6,925 bases of DNA from contig USEU01000075.1 in the NCBI GenBank assembly GCA_900553805.1, positions 1 through 6,925 of the forward strand, written 5' to 3'. Shown piece by piece: positions 6,565-6,925 of this stretch; within the stretch, counting starts at the first letter, position 1, and every line of letters starts with the position of its first letter. The translations under genes were made by a program, and so were the position numbers. Below the pieces are notes generated by a model. It had not been told where the DNA came from. It made no database searches and was given only the letters and a program-made list of their open reading frames with translations. The stretch comes from an uncultured Eubacteriales bacterium (GTDB taxonomy: Bacteria > Bacillota > Clostridia > Oscillospirales > Oscillospiraceae).

Positions 6565-6595
6565 AAAAATTACCTGCTTCGATGTATTCAGCCTC

Positions 6596-6624
6596 ATTAT
6601 ACCCCAGCTGCCTCTCTTTGGCAA
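6596..6624 (-). promoter_or_regulatory. Promoter of coaX (TTGCCA - 17 bp - TATAAT)
   Basis: On the minus strand, TTGCCA (6624 to 6619) and TATAAT (6601 to 6596) are separated by exactly 17 bp, a near-consensus sigma-A-type promoter. The predicted transcription start is near 6589, leaving a leader of about 25 nt with no room for a riboswitch. Because the -10 lies inside the longest possible open frame, the promoter also argues for the short coaX start at 6564. Confidence 0.85.
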
Positions 6625-6642
6625 TTACTTTTCTTCCTTCGG

Positions 6643-6671
6643 TTGCAAAGCGCGGGCTTTTTTGGTATAAT
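6643..6671 (+). promoter_or_regulatory. Divergent plus-strand promoter (TTGCAA - 17 bp - TATAAT)
   Basis: On the plus strand, TTGCAA (6643-6648) and TATAAT (6666-6671) are separated by exactly 17 bp. The -10 is preceded by TGG, giving an extended -10 as well. It lies back to back with the coaX promoter, with only 18 bp between the two -35 boxes. Transcription would start near 6678 and run into the structured repeats at 6690. No credible gene starts before the window edge, so the target lies beyond it or is non-coding. Confidence 0.75.
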
Positions 6672-6689
6672 CTTATTGTTAATTCACAC

Positions 6690-6830
6690 CTTGGCTCCCC
6701 AATGGGGGAGCTGGCAGGCCGAACGGCCTGACTGAGGGGGTGCGGTTCGTTGGATGGTAGCGGCTCAAAGCTACCATCGCCACCCCCTTTGCCGCTGTCG
6801 CGGCACTTCCCCCAGCGGGGGCAGCAAGGA
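6690..6830 (+). repeat. Core structured repeat, copy 2 (141 bp)
   Basis: A second full copy of the core, in the same orientation as copy 1 but without the inverted arms. The same hairpins are present: the GGCTCCCC stem, CAGGCC-GAAC-GGCCTG (6715-6730), the GGGGGTG/CACCCCC closing stem, GCCGC-TGTC-GCGGC, and CCCCC-AGC-GGGGG. The inner stem is longer than in copy 1: GATGGTAGC and GCTACCATC form a perfect 9-bp helix, with both sides changed together. Copy 3 begins after only two bases. An open frame starting at the inner ATG runs to the window edge through the repeats and is not supported as a gene. Confidence 0.9.
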
Positions 6831-6832
6831 GA

Positions 6833-6925
6833 CTCGGCTCCCCAATGGGGGAGCTGGCAGGCCGAACGGGCTGACTGAGGGGGTGTGGTTCGTTGAATGG
6901 TTACAGCTCAAAATCACCAACGTCA
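6833..6925 (+). repeat. Core structured repeat, copy 3 (cut by the window edge)
   Basis: A tandem third copy in the same orientation, truncated by the end of the window within the segment that matches ACCAACG of copy 1. It is closer to copy 1 than to copy 2 in the GGTTCGTTGAATGG part. The CAGGCC hairpin has one broken pair here (GGGCTG instead of GGCCTG). Together with copy 2 it fills nearly all of the 361-bp gene-free stretch right of coaX; the remainder is the divergent promoter pair. Confidence 0.85.

Noticed and set aside
6651..6664. GC hairpin with T run (AAAGC-GCGG-GCTTT) as a terminator on the plus strand
   Set aside because: The stem is only about five pairs, it sits inside the spacer of a well-formed promoter, and no upstream plus-strand gene exists for it to end.
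5794..6735. A 313-codon plus-strand open frame opposite coaX
   Set aside because: It is an antisense shadow: glycine-, glutamine- and histidine-rich with no family features, while coaX on the minus strand has all expected motifs and a promoter.

Overview
The window looks like chromosomal DNA of a GC-rich anaerobic member of the Firmicutes, most likely gut Clostridia of the Oscillospiraceae/Ruminococcaceae type. This rests on family composition (a PreP-like M16C peptidase, an A-type diiron flavoprotein and a type III pantothenate kinase), strong AGGAGG-type ribosome binding sites, AT-rich sigma-A-like promoters in otherwise GC-rich DNA, and structured intergenic repeats of a kind I recall from that group. 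Genus cannot be assigned from the sequence alone.

All four supported genes lie on the minus strand, so they are transcribed from right to left. The order is coaX (type III pantothenate kinase, 5812-6564), an FprA-type flavodiiron protein (4547-5692), a PfkB-family sugar kinase, probably fructokinase (3571-4503), and a 963-residue M16C zinc metallopeptidase (180-3071). All four are intact. coaX and the flavoprotein each have a recognisable promoter. The sugar kinase follows the flavoprotein by 43 bp and probably shares its transcript. The M16C gene is separated from the kinase by about 500 bp of repeat DNA and ends in a clear intrinsic terminator. That terminator stands back to back with a plus-strand terminator, so a rightward transcript probably arrives from the left of the window. 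The four proteins do not form one obvious pathway: they cover CoA synthesis, O2/NO detoxification, sugar phosphorylation and peptide turnover.

The non-coding DNA is the more unusual part. The 3072-3570 gap holds a composite element of about 427 bp (3106-3532). Two imperfect inverted arms of 134 and 140 bp flank a 140-bp core that can fold into a chain of hairpins. The same core occurs twice in tandem at the right end (6690-6830, and 6833 to the window edge) without the arms, and a decayed 3' fragment may lie at 23-63. Copies differ at places where pairing is kept, which suggests that structure is preserved. A second strong promoter (6643-6671, plus strand) points away from coaX straight into the tandem copies. 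No tRNA, rRNA, CRISPR array, transposase or riboswitch was seen.
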